Shown here: piece by piece, positions 57,025-64,000 of the stretch
Layout of the letters: each line of letters begins with the position of its first letter
Numbering within the stretch: position 1 is the stretch's first letter
NCBI RefSeq assembly: GCF_001280085.1
Contig: NZ_LGED01000147.1
Coordinates: 51,090-115,089 of the forward strand
DNA length: 64,000 nucleotides
Source: Saccharothrix sp. NRRL B-16348
Lineage (GTDB): Bacteria; Actinomycetota; Actinomycetes; Mycobacteriales; Pseudonocardiaceae
Reading direction: 5' to 3'
Notes under the pieces: generated by a model
Told to the model about the DNA's origin: nothing
The model's input: the letters and a program-made list of their open reading frames with translations, nothing else
Databases searched by the model: none
Made by a program: the position numbers and the translations under genes

Positions 57025-58731
57025 TCAGGGACGCATTTCGTATGCGCCGGACAGCGCCGCCACCTTGCTCCAGACGCGTTCGAAGCGGGCCTGGTCGACA
57101 ACGGGCTTGCGGACCTGCTCGACCGCCCACCGCTGCTGCGCCTCGGTGGACGACGCCTTGCCGTGCAGCGCGACCGCGTAGGCCGAGAAGTCGCGCACCA
57201 GGACGTCGAACACCTGGTCCAGCACGTCGGCGTCCAGGTCGGTGATCCGGGCCTGCTCCAGCGCCAGCTGGCCGTAGACGACCAGCGTGAACAGGTGGCC
57301 GAGGTTGAGCAGGAAGTCCAGGTCCTGCTGCTGCTCGTCGTCCGGCGCGGCGGTGGTCAGCAGGGTGCGCAGCGCACGGGCCTGCTCGTGGAAGCGGGCC
57401 ACGTTGGGCACGTGCGCGTGCTCGCGGTAGGCGGTCTCCCAGTCGTGGAACCTGATCTTCCCGAGGCCGCGGGCCGGGCCCTGGCGCCAGAAGAACTCGT
57501 CGTCGGCCGGGTCGTGCCTGGTCGGGACGTCGGCGTAGTCGGCGGGCTGGAACAGGTAGTTCGGCATGAACTTGAGCACGAGGGCGAGGTTGACGTGGAC
57601 CGTGCCCTCCAGCTTCGGCAGCGCGCGGATGTCGCGGGCCGCCATCGAGAAGTAGGTGTCCTTCTCGAAGCCCTTGGCCGCGATCACGTCCCACAGCAGA
57701 TCGATGACCCGTTCGCCCTCGCTGGTGACCTTCATCTTCGTGATCGGGTTGAACAGCAGGTAGCGGCGGTCCTCGGGGGAGGCGCTGCGGAAGTAGTCCA
57801 CCGAGCGGTCGGCGAACAGCTTCATGGCGGTGAGCCGGGCGTAGGCGTCCACGAAGTTCTGCCGCACGTGCGGGAAGTCGGTGACCCGCTTGCCGTACAG
57901 GATCCGGTTGTGGGCGTGCGTGATGGCCTCGTAGAACGCGTGCTCGTCGATGCCGATGGAGGCCGTGCACAGGTTGAACTTGCCCACGTTGACCGTGTTG
58001 AGGGCGGCGCTGAACGCCTCGGGGCCGGTGTGCAGGACGTCGTCCGCGGTGACCGGGTAGTCGTCCAGGTGGAACTCGCTGACGAACATCTGCGAGTCGA
58101 CCACGTTCTTGACCAGCGTGAACTTCTCGTGCTGCGAGTCGACGGCGAAGAACACGTACCCCTCGGGGCCCTCGACGTCCGCGCGCCGGCCGAAGACCGA
58201 CACCATCCCGGCCACGTTGCCGTTGCCGATGTAGTACTTCCCGCCGGTCGCGGTGAAGCCGGTGGCGGTGGGCGTGAGGACCATGTCGGTGGAGTAGACG
58301 TCCGCCCCGTGCTCCTTCTCGGACAGCCCGAACGCGAACACCGAACCCCGGTCGAGGAGTTCGGCGGCCTTCTTGCGGGCCACCGCGTTGTCGCTCATCC
58401 AGATGGGGCCCAGGCCCAGCACGCTGACCTGCCAGGCGTACCAGTACTGGAGGCCGTAGAAGCCGAGGACCTCGCTCAGCGCGGCGTTGCGGGCGGCGTC
58501 CCAGCGCTTGTCGGGGTTGCCGTCGGCCTCGGACGCGGGCGTGCAGAAGGTCGCGAACAGCTTCTCGCGCGCGACGAAGTCCAGGAACTCGGCGTACCAG
58601 ACCTTGGCCTGGTCGTCGGCGATCAGGCGCCGCTTGCCGCGCTCCTCGAACCAGTCGACGGTCGCGCGGAGCAGGCGGCGGCTCTCGGCGTCCAGGTGTC
58701 CGAAGTCGTGGGTGTTCGGGTCGAACAGCAC
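57025..58731 (-). CDS. Acyl-CoA dehydrogenase/oxidase family protein
   Basis: 568 residues. FAD enzyme introducing a 2,3 double bond into acyl-CoA. Blocks: FGLSEKEHGADVYSTDM, GGKYYIGNGNVAGMVSVFGR, NTVNVGKFNLCTASIGI, and RVTDFPHVRQNFVDAYARL. A longer frame continues upstream into the promoter, but the GTG at 58731 has GAAGGGAGAA at the right distance and begins VLFDPNTHDFGHLD. It is larger than classical dehydrogenases (about 390) and resembles the long mycobacterial FadE type. Confidence 0.9.
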   Translation of the reverse strand: MLFDPNTHDFGHLDAESRRLLRATVDWFEERGKRRLIADDQAKVWYAEFLDFVAREKLFATFCTPASEADGNPDKRWDAARNAALSEVLGFYGLQYWYAWQVSVLGLGPIWMSDNAVARKKAAELLDRGSVFAFGLSEKEHGADVYSTDMVLTPTATGFTATGGKYYIGNGNVAGMVSVFGRRADVEGPEGYVFFAVDSQHEKFTLVKNVVDSQMFVSEFHLDDYPVTADDVLHTGPEAFSAALNTVNVGKFNLCTASIGIDEHAFYEAITHAHNRILYGKRVTDFPHVRQNFVDAYARLTAMKLFADRSVDYFRSASPEDRRYLLFNPITKMKVTSEGERVIDLLWDVIAAKGFEKDTYFSMAARDIRALPKLEGTVHVNLALVLKFMPNYLFQPADYADVPTRHDPADDEFFWRQGPARGLGKIRFHDWETAYREHAHVPNVARFHEQARALRTLLTTAAPDDEQQQDLDFLLNLGHLFTLVVYGQLALEQARITDLDADVLDQVFDVLVRDFSAYAVALHGKASSTEAQQRWAVEQVRKPVVDQARFERVWSKVAALSGAYEMRP

Positions 58732-58760
58732 GGGGTTCTCCCTTCGTCGCCGCCGCACGC

Positions 58761-58772
58761 TACCAGTCGGTA
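58761..58772. promoter_or_regulatory. Small dyad before the acyl-CoA dehydrogenase gene
   Basis: TACCAGTCGGTA (arms TACC/GGTA), 30 bases before the dehydrogenase start and 90 bases before the divergent BNR gene. It is short and could be chance, but resembles TetR-type operators of fatty-acid genes. Confidence 0.35.
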
Positions 58773-58860
58773 ACTTATCCGGCTCCTCCGCTCGTCGCCG
58801 CCGTCTGCGGAGCAGCGACCATAGGGCTAGTGTGCTGCGCGTCACAATCGAGGAGTCGTC

Positions 58861-59925
58861 ATGCACCTGCTTGCCATCGGCACCCGCAAGGGCCTGTGGC
58901 TCGCGACCGGTGAAGACCGCACGTCGTGGAGCCTCAGCGGACCGCACCACCCGATGACCGAGGTCTACGCGATCGCGATCGACCCCCGCCGCGACCGGCC
59001 GCGGCTGCTGGTCGGCACGAGCAGCTCCCACTTCGGGCCGACCGTCGTGACCAGCGACGACCTCGGCGCGACCTGGGAGGAACCGGACCACGCGCCGATC
59101 GCGTTCCCGGCGGACGCCTCGCTGGAACGGGTGTGGCAGCTGGCGCTCACGCCCGACCCGGAGGTCGTGTACGCGGGCACGCAGCCGTCGGCGTTGTTCC
59201 GCTCCGAGGACGGCGGCCGGACGTACTCGCTGGTGGAAGGCCTGTGGAAGCACCCGCACCGCGAGCAGTGGGGCGAGGGGTTCGGCGGGCAGGCCATCCA
59301 CACCGTGCTGCCCGACCCGGCCGACCCGCTGCGGCTGACCGTGGCCATGTCCACCGGCGGCGTGTACCGGACGTTCGACGGCGGGTCGTCGTGGGAGCCG
59401 AGCAACACCGGCATCAAGGCCTACTTCCTGCCCGACCCGTACCCCGAGTTCGGTCAGTGCGTGCACAAGGTGAGCAGGCACCCGTCCCGGCCGGAGCGGC
59501 TGTTCCTGCAGAACCACCACGGCGTGTACCGGTCCGACGACGCCGGGGCGACGTGGACGTCCATCGCGGACGGCCTGCCCGCCGACTTCGGCTTCGCCAT
59601 GGTCAACCACCCGCACGACCCCGACGTGGTCTACAACTTCCCGCTGACCGCGGACGGCGACCGGTTCCCGCCCGGCGGCGAGTGCGCGGTGTACCGGTCG
59701 GCGGCCGCCGGGTCGTCGTGGGAGGCGTTGCGCGACGGGCTGCCGGACGGCTTCTGGACGGCCGTGATGCGTGACGCGATGTGCACCGACGCGGCGAGCC
59801 CGGCGGGCGTCTACTTCGGGTCGCGGTCGGGCGAGGTGTACGCGAGCGCCGACGAGGGCGACAGCTGGCGGCGGATCGCCGAGCACCTGCCCGACGTGGT
59901 GTGCGTGCGGGCGGCGGAGGTCTGA
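58861..59925 (+). CDS. BNR-repeat/sialidase-like beta-propeller protein
   Basis: 354 residues, cytoplasmic (no signal). At least five Asp-box repeats (SxDxGxTW) such as SDDLGATW, SEDGGRTY, TFDGGSSW, SDDAGATW and SADEGDSW arranged as a propeller. Known true sialidases also need an Arg triad; I cannot confirm it here. A MoaD/ThiS-like gene follows one base after the stop, and this pairing is common, suggesting a sulfur-related or sensing role, not glycan cleavage. Confidence 0.8.
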   Translation: MHLLAIGTRKGLWLATGEDRTSWSLSGPHHPMTEVYAIAIDPRRDRPRLLVGTSSSHFGPTVVTSDDLGATWEEPDHAPIAFPADASLERVWQLALTPDPEVVYAGTQPSALFRSEDGGRTYSLVEGLWKHPHREQWGEGFGGQAIHTVLPDPADPLRLTVAMSTGGVYRTFDGGSSWEPSNTGIKAYFLPDPYPEFGQCVHKVSRHPSRPERLFLQNHHGVYRSDDAGATWTSIADGLPADFGFAMVNHPHDPDVVYNFPLTADGDRFPPGGECAVYRSAAAGSSWEALRDGLPDGFWTAVMRDAMCTDAASPAGVYFGSRSGEVYASADEGDSWRRIAEHLPDVVCVRAAEV

Positions 59926-59926
59926 C

Positions 59927-60211
59927 GTGCGGGTGCTCGTGCTGATCCCCGGCCCGCTCCGGCAGACGGCGGGCAACCAGGCCAGGCTGGAGGTCGACCT
60001 GCCCGAGCCCGCCACGCTCGGCGCGCTGCTCGACCACCTGGCCGCGCGGTACCCGTTGCTGGACCGCAGGTTGCGCGACGAACGGGCCGGGCTGCGCCGC
60101 TACGTGAACTTCTACGTGGACGGGGAGGAGTGCCGCCGGCTGTCCGGCGCGGACACCTCGCTGGGCCCGGACGCGGAGGTGCGGATCCTGCCGTCGGTCG
60201 CGGGCGGCTAG
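59927..60211 (+). CDS. MoaD/ThiS-like sulfur-carrier protein (CysO relative)
   Basis: 94 residues. Beta-grasp fold ending LPSVAGG, i.e. a free C-terminal Gly-Gly as in CysO, MoaD and ThiS. The DLPEPATLGALLDHLAARYP and VNFYVDGEE blocks resemble CysO (17757). The GTG start is one base after the BNR stop. It is encoded away from the mec and cysM genes, so its partner enzyme is unknown. It overlaps the convergent SWIM gene by four bases. Confidence 0.85.
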   Translation: MRVLVLIPGPLRQTAGNQARLEVDLPEPATLGALLDHLAARYPLLDRRLRDERAGLRRYVNFYVDGEECRRLSGADTSLGPDAEVRILPSVAGG

Positions 60212-61020
60212 GGCTTCGCGATCCGCCGGTAGAGCGGGCGCAGCGCGTCGGTCACCGAACGGCCGTCCACGACGAGCGGTTCGAGCTGGTCCAGCAGCGC
60301 GTCCGGGCGCCTGGTCGTCGACTCGGCGACGTCCGGCACGACCTCGGCGACCTTCGGGCGTGCCCAGAAGTCCGCGAACGAGTCCTCAGGGTCGGGCGTC
60401 GGTTCGGCCGGCTCGGCCGGGATGGGCGCGCGCAGGTCCCGCAGCCGGTCCAGCAGGTCCTCGCGGGACCGTCCGCGCCACGCCAGGATCTCGAACGGGT
60501 CGGTGTCGAACGACTCGGCGAGCAGGTAGCAGGTGGCGGCGAGGTGCTTGCACGGCACCTCCCAGTCCGGGCACGTGCAGTCCATGTGCAGTTCGCGCAT
60601 CGTGCTCGGGAACAGGGTGAGGCCGAGGTCGGCGAACACGTCCTCGATCTCCGGCGGCATCTCGCCCGCCAGCAGCTTCGCCGCGAAGATCGCCCGGTCG
60701 GCCAGCGCGTGCTCGATGCGCCGCCAGTCCTCGTCGCTGAACTTCCGCACCCCGATCCGCGCCCGGTACGGCTCGGGGCGCGTCCCGGTCACCAGCGCCA
60801 CCACCAGGCTGGTCGACAGGGACAGGCTCATCACCTGACCGGTGCGCGCGTACGAGCGGCCGCGGGCGAGGCGTCCGGCCATGCCGAACGACTCCAGCAC
60901 CTCCAGGAACCGGCGCGACCACCACGTCTGCGCGATGTCGCCGCGCTTGCTGCGCAACGTGAGGCCGCCCTCGACCCGGATCGGCCGCGACGGCGGGTGG
61001 TACCCGTGCCAGTCAGTCAC
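60208..61020 (-). CDS. SWIM zinc-finger protein
   Basis: 270 residues. The SWIM finger CTCPDWEVPCKH (CxCx_nCxH) is near residue 148; the N-terminal part (WHGYHPPSRPIRVEGGLTLRS, TWWSRRFLEVLESFGMAGRL) is the usual partner region. It probably helps the SNF2 helicase upstream to bind nucleic acid or protein. Start GTG overlaps the helicase stop by eight bases; the two are one operon. Confidence 0.9.
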   Translation of the reverse strand: MTDWHGYHPPSRPIRVEGGLTLRSKRGDIAQTWWSRRFLEVLESFGMAGRLARGRSYARTGQVMSLSLSTSLVVALVTGTRPEPYRARIGVRKFSDEDWRRIEHALADRAIFAAKLLAGEMPPEIEDVFADLGLTLFPSTMRELHMDCTCPDWEVPCKHLAATCYLLAESFDTDPFEILAWRGRSREDLLDRLRDLRAPIPAEPAEPTPDPEDSFADFWARPKVAEVVPDVAESTTRRPDALLDQLEPLVVDGRSVTDALRPLYRRIAKP

Positions 61021-63970
61021 CGACGGCCTCCCCGGACAGGGCGAACAGCTCCCGCAGCTCGCCGGTCGACATCTCGGTCAGCCAGTCCTCGCCGGCGCCG
61101 ACCACGAGCTGCGCCAACCCGCGCTTCTCCTCGATCATCCGGTCGATCCGCTCCTCCAGCGTGCCGACGCAGACGAACTTGCGCACCTGCACGTGGTTGC
61201 GCTGGCCGATGCGGAACGCCCGGTCGGTGGCCTGGTCCTCCACCGCCGGGTTCCACCAGCGGTCGAGGTGGATGACGTGGTTCGCGGCGGTCAGGTTCAG
61301 GCCCGTGCCGCCCGCCTTCAGCGACAGCACGAAGATCGACGGGCCGTCCTTCGCCTGGAACCGTCGCACCATCTCGTCCCGCTGCCGCTTCGGCGTGCCG
61401 CCGTGCAGGTAGAGGACTTCGGTGTCGAAGCGCGCGGCCAGGTGGGGTACGACCAGCGAGCCGAACGCGGTGAACTGGGTGAAGCACAACGCCTTGTCGC
61501 CGTCGGCCAGCGCCTCGTCCAGGACCTCCTCCAGCCGGGCGAGCTTGCCGGAGCGGCCGGCGACGCGCGAGCCGTCACCGAGGAGCTGCGCCGGGTGGTT
61601 GCAGACCTGCTTGAGGCGCGACATCGTGGCCAGGACCAGGCCCTTGCGCTTGACGCCCTCCGCCTCGGCGATCTTGGCCAGCATGTCGTCCACCACGGCC
61701 TGGTAGAGCGTGGCCTGTTCGGCGGTCAGCGTGCAGAGCTGCTTGACCTCGATCTTGTCCGGCAGGTCGGTGATGATCCGCGGGTCGGTCTTGAGGCGGC
61801 GGAGCACGAACGGGCCGGTGATCCGGCGCAGGCGGACGGCGGCGTCCTCGTCGCGGTGGCGTTCGACCGGGACGGCGAAGCGGGCGCGGAACGTGTTGAT
61901 CGTGCCCAGCACGCCGGGGTTGACGAAGTCCATGATCGACCACAGCTCGGCCAGCCGGTTCTCCACCGGCGTGCCGGTCAGCGCCACGCGATGCCGTGCG
62001 GGCAGCGCGCGGACCACCTTCGACTGCCGGGTGGAGCTGTTCTTGATGTTCTGCGCCTCGTCCAGCACGACCCGGTCCCAGCTCACGTCGGTGAGCTTGC
62101 CCGCGTCGCGCGCGACGACCGCGTAGGTGGTGATGACCAGGTCGCAGTCGGTGTCGAGGGCGCGGTCCGCGCCGTGGTAGACCCGCACTTCCAGACCGGG
62201 CGTGAAGCGGGCGGCCTCGCGCTGCCAGTTGCCGACCACCGACATCGGGCAGACCAGCAGCGTCGGCAGCCGCTTGCCCTGCGCGCGGTTGTGCGCTTCG
62301 AGCGCCAGTAGCTGGACGGTCTTGCCGAGGCCCATGTCGTCGGCCAGGCACGCGCCGAGGCCGAGCCGGTCCAGGAACGCGAGCCAGGCCAGCCCGCGCT
62401 GCTGGTACGGCCGCAGTTCGGCGACCAGGCCTGTCGGCTGCTGGACCGGCTCCAGGTGGTGCTCGACCTCGCCGGACAGCAGGTCGCCGAGCCAGCCGGT
62501 GGCGCTGACCCCGTTCAGCGGGAGTGGCAGGTCGGCGTCCTCGGGGTGCAGGCCGGAGTGCAGCAGGACCTGCGCGGCCGTCATCTGCCCGCCGCCGCGC
62601 TTGAGGAAGGCGAGGCCCGCGGCGAGGCGTTTCGGGTCGACGTGCACCCACTGGCCGCGGACGCGGACCAGCGGCACCTTGGCCTCGGCGAGGGACTGCA
62701 ACTCGGCCTCGGTCAACCGCTCGTCGCCGACGGCCAGTTCCCACTGGTAGTCGACCAGGACCTTCAGCCCGAGTTCGCTCTCCTTCGCCACCTGCCCCGC
62801 CGTGCCGCGACTGGTGGCCGTGAGCCGGAGCCCGAGCCGGTGCGGCTGACGCCACCACGACGGCAGCATCACGCCGAACCCGGCCTCCGCCAACACCGCC
62901 GCGTGCTGGAGGAAGTCGTACGCGCCTTCGACGTCCAGTGCCAGCTCCACCGGCCGGCGGGCGGAGAGCGCCCGGTCCAACGCCGGGTAGAGCCGGCCGG
63001 CCCGCCCCAGGTCGCCCAGCAACACGTCCTCAGGCCGGCCGACCCACCGCCGCAACACCGCGTCCTGCTTGTGCCACAACTGTTCCGCCGTCACGACGAC
63101 GCTGGGCTCGTCCACGGCCTGGAGCAGGAACTCGACCCGCCACCCGTCCTTCAGCGCGCCGCCCTGGTCGGGCGAGCTGAGCCGGAAGCAGGTCCGAACA
63201 GGACTCTGCTGCAACCCGTTGGCCCGCCACGCCGCCACCTTGGCCCGCAACGCACCCACTTCACCGACCACGCGCGGCTCGTCCACCAACGCGTCCAGCC
63301 ACTGCCCGACCATCCCGTCCCCACCCGGCCGCGCACCCCGCAACGCCACCCTGACCTGACGGTCGACCGCGCGGTCCAACACCTCCTCGGCCAAGTCGCC
63401 AGGCCCGTCGGTGCCCCGGAACGACGGCGGCGCACTCGCCCGCAACGCGGCGAAGCGCAACGAGTCCACCCCGGACAGCGCGGCCCGCCACCGAGCACAC
63501 CCGTCCCCGTCCAGCGAAGGCAGGACCCGCCCCCGCCGAACCAGGTCCCGCCCGAACGCGAGGACGTCGTTCAGGAACTTCCACGAAGCCCCGCCCCGAC
63601 AGTCCGGCGGCAGCGACTCGGGCAACGCCTGAACCCACACGACCGGCACCAACCACTCCCGCCACCGCAGAGCCCCACGCCGCCCACCGACGGCCTCCCG
63701 CACCAACTCGGGCGACCCGACCGGCCCACCGGCATAGGACGGCAACCGAACGGAAACCTCCCCGCCAACCACCCCACCGACCAACGCCGCCAGCGCCTCC
63801 CCACCAACCGCGAACGGATGCCCCACCGCGTGCCGGGGCAACCGCCCACCAACCCGCTCCGGCAAGAGCGAATCCTCAGCCCAAACCCCAACCCGCCCGC
63901 CACCCACGCCCAACGCGTGCAACACCAACACGAACAGCCCGATGCGCCCGTCGCTCAGCAGCTCGGCCAC
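61013..63970 (-). CDS. SNF2/RapA-family DNA translocase
   Basis: 985 residues from the GTG at 63970; the frame may continue past the window edge (the next residues read plausibly), while a later GTG at 63931 suits the family N-terminus (VLVLHALGVGGGRVGVWAEDS). Motifs: DDMGLGKT (Walker A), LDEAQNIKN (DEAQ box), SLKAGGTGLNL, RWWNPAVEDQATDRAFRIGQ. An ATP-driven chromatin/polymerase remodeller; the N-terminal third is the actinobacterial DUF. Pairs with the SWIM protein. Confidence 0.92.
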   Translation of the reverse strand: MAELLSDGRIGLFVLVLHALGVGGGRVGVWAEDSLLPERVGGRLPRHAVGHPFAVGGEALAALVGGVVGGEVSVRLPSYAGGPVGSPELVREAVGGRRGALRWREWLVPVVWVQALPESLPPDCRGGASWKFLNDVLAFGRDLVRRGRVLPSLDGDGCARWRAALSGVDSLRFAALRASAPPSFRGTDGPGDLAEEVLDRAVDRQVRVALRGARPGGDGMVGQWLDALVDEPRVVGEVGALRAKVAAWRANGLQQSPVRTCFRLSSPDQGGALKDGWRVEFLLQAVDEPSVVVTAEQLWHKQDAVLRRWVGRPEDVLLGDLGRAGRLYPALDRALSARRPVELALDVEGAYDFLQHAAVLAEAGFGVMLPSWWRQPHRLGLRLTATSRGTAGQVAKESELGLKVLVDYQWELAVGDERLTEAELQSLAEAKVPLVRVRGQWVHVDPKRLAAGLAFLKRGGGQMTAAQVLLHSGLHPEDADLPLPLNGVSATGWLGDLLSGEVEHHLEPVQQPTGLVAELRPYQQRGLAWLAFLDRLGLGACLADDMGLGKTVQLLALEAHNRAQGKRLPTLLVCPMSVVGNWQREAARFTPGLEVRVYHGADRALDTDCDLVITTYAVVARDAGKLTDVSWDRVVLDEAQNIKNSSTRQSKVVRALPARHRVALTGTPVENRLAELWSIMDFVNPGVLGTINTFRARFAVPVERHRDEDAAVRLRRITGPFVLRRLKTDPRIITDLPDKIEVKQLCTLTAEQATLYQAVVDDMLAKIAEAEGVKRKGLVLATMSRLKQVCNHPAQLLGDGSRVAGRSGKLARLEEVLDEALADGDKALCFTQFTAFGSLVVPHLAARFDTEVLYLHGGTPKRQRDEMVRRFQAKDGPSIFVLSLKAGGTGLNLTAANHVIHLDRWWNPAVEDQATDRAFRIGQRNHVQVRKFVCVGTLEERIDRMIEEKRGLAQLVVGAGEDWLTEMSTGELRELFALSGEAVGD

Positions 63971-64000
63971 GTCGATGTGGTCGGGGTCGGCGAGCAGCCG

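Noticed and set aside
58732..60015. N-terminal extension joining the acyl-CoA dehydrogenase to upstream sequence (996-residue frame)
   Set aside because: It runs antisense through the BNR gene; a good ribosome site and family N-terminus place the start at 58731.

Overview
The window is a high-GC, densely coding stretch of an actinomycete chromosome, most likely from the Pseudonocardiales (Saccharothrix/Lentzea/Actinosynnema type). I infer this from codon use, frequent GTG starts, MurT-GatD, Mec-CysO-CysM, ClpS with DUF2017, SNF2-SWIM pairs and class-E-type LAxTG surface proteins. It is ordinary chromosomal DNA: I see no phage, insertion sequence, CRISPR array or biosynthetic cluster. Many adjacent genes overlap by 4 bases (GTGA).

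Region by region. 1-1024: two LAxTG-anchored Thr-rich surface proteins. 1025-6655: ctaD, serB, a Pth2-like protein and a phospholipase D-like protein, with a very long hairpin in the ctaD leader. 6792-28544: a backbone that follows M. tuberculosis Rv1329c-Rv1341 (dinG, pncB, clpS, DUF2017, P1-peptidase relative, mec, cysO, cysM, rhomboid, murI, MBL phosphodiesterase, rph, rdgB). Blocks inserted into that backbone are bioY, secreted proteins and a WecB-like epimerase, pncA, a DUF2231 protein, a deacetylase-esterase pair for plant polysaccharide side chains, a second MBL protein with an SMP-30 protein, and a hemerythrin/OsmC/DUF2231 group. 28599-35771: Bcp, a lipoprotein, three redox enzymes, a NarL-type two-component system and DedA. 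35840-42801: regulators next to their likely targets (TetR/SRPBCC, TetR/Baeyer-Villiger-like monooxygenase), a CobW GTPase, an unusual tRNA and a third LAxTG protein. 42967-48334: murT-gatD, an XRE regulator, a SanA-like protein and an LCP ligase (cell envelope). 48496-64000: fused GlyRS, an orphan sugar-binding lipoprotein, an HxlR-controlled pair, a cold-shock protein, an acyl-CoA dehydrogenase, a BNR/MoaD-like pair and a SWIM/SNF2 helicase pair.

The most unusual feature is a family of six intergenic arrays, found only at gene 3' ends. They are built from 11-base words (type word GTCCTACGTTC) spaced exactly 22 bases apart. In five of the six, forward and reverse units are arranged in exact mirror register, so each array can fold into a large hairpin. 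Other points worth a second look are a short-variable-arm tRNA with anticodon UAG whose 5' end overlaps a coding sequence, a roughly 42-bp-stem hairpin before ctaD, operator palindromes that contain the start codons of two divergent genes, candidate WhiG/FliA-type promoters before surface-protein genes, and two small genes (55 and 53 codons) found by reading the sequence directly.
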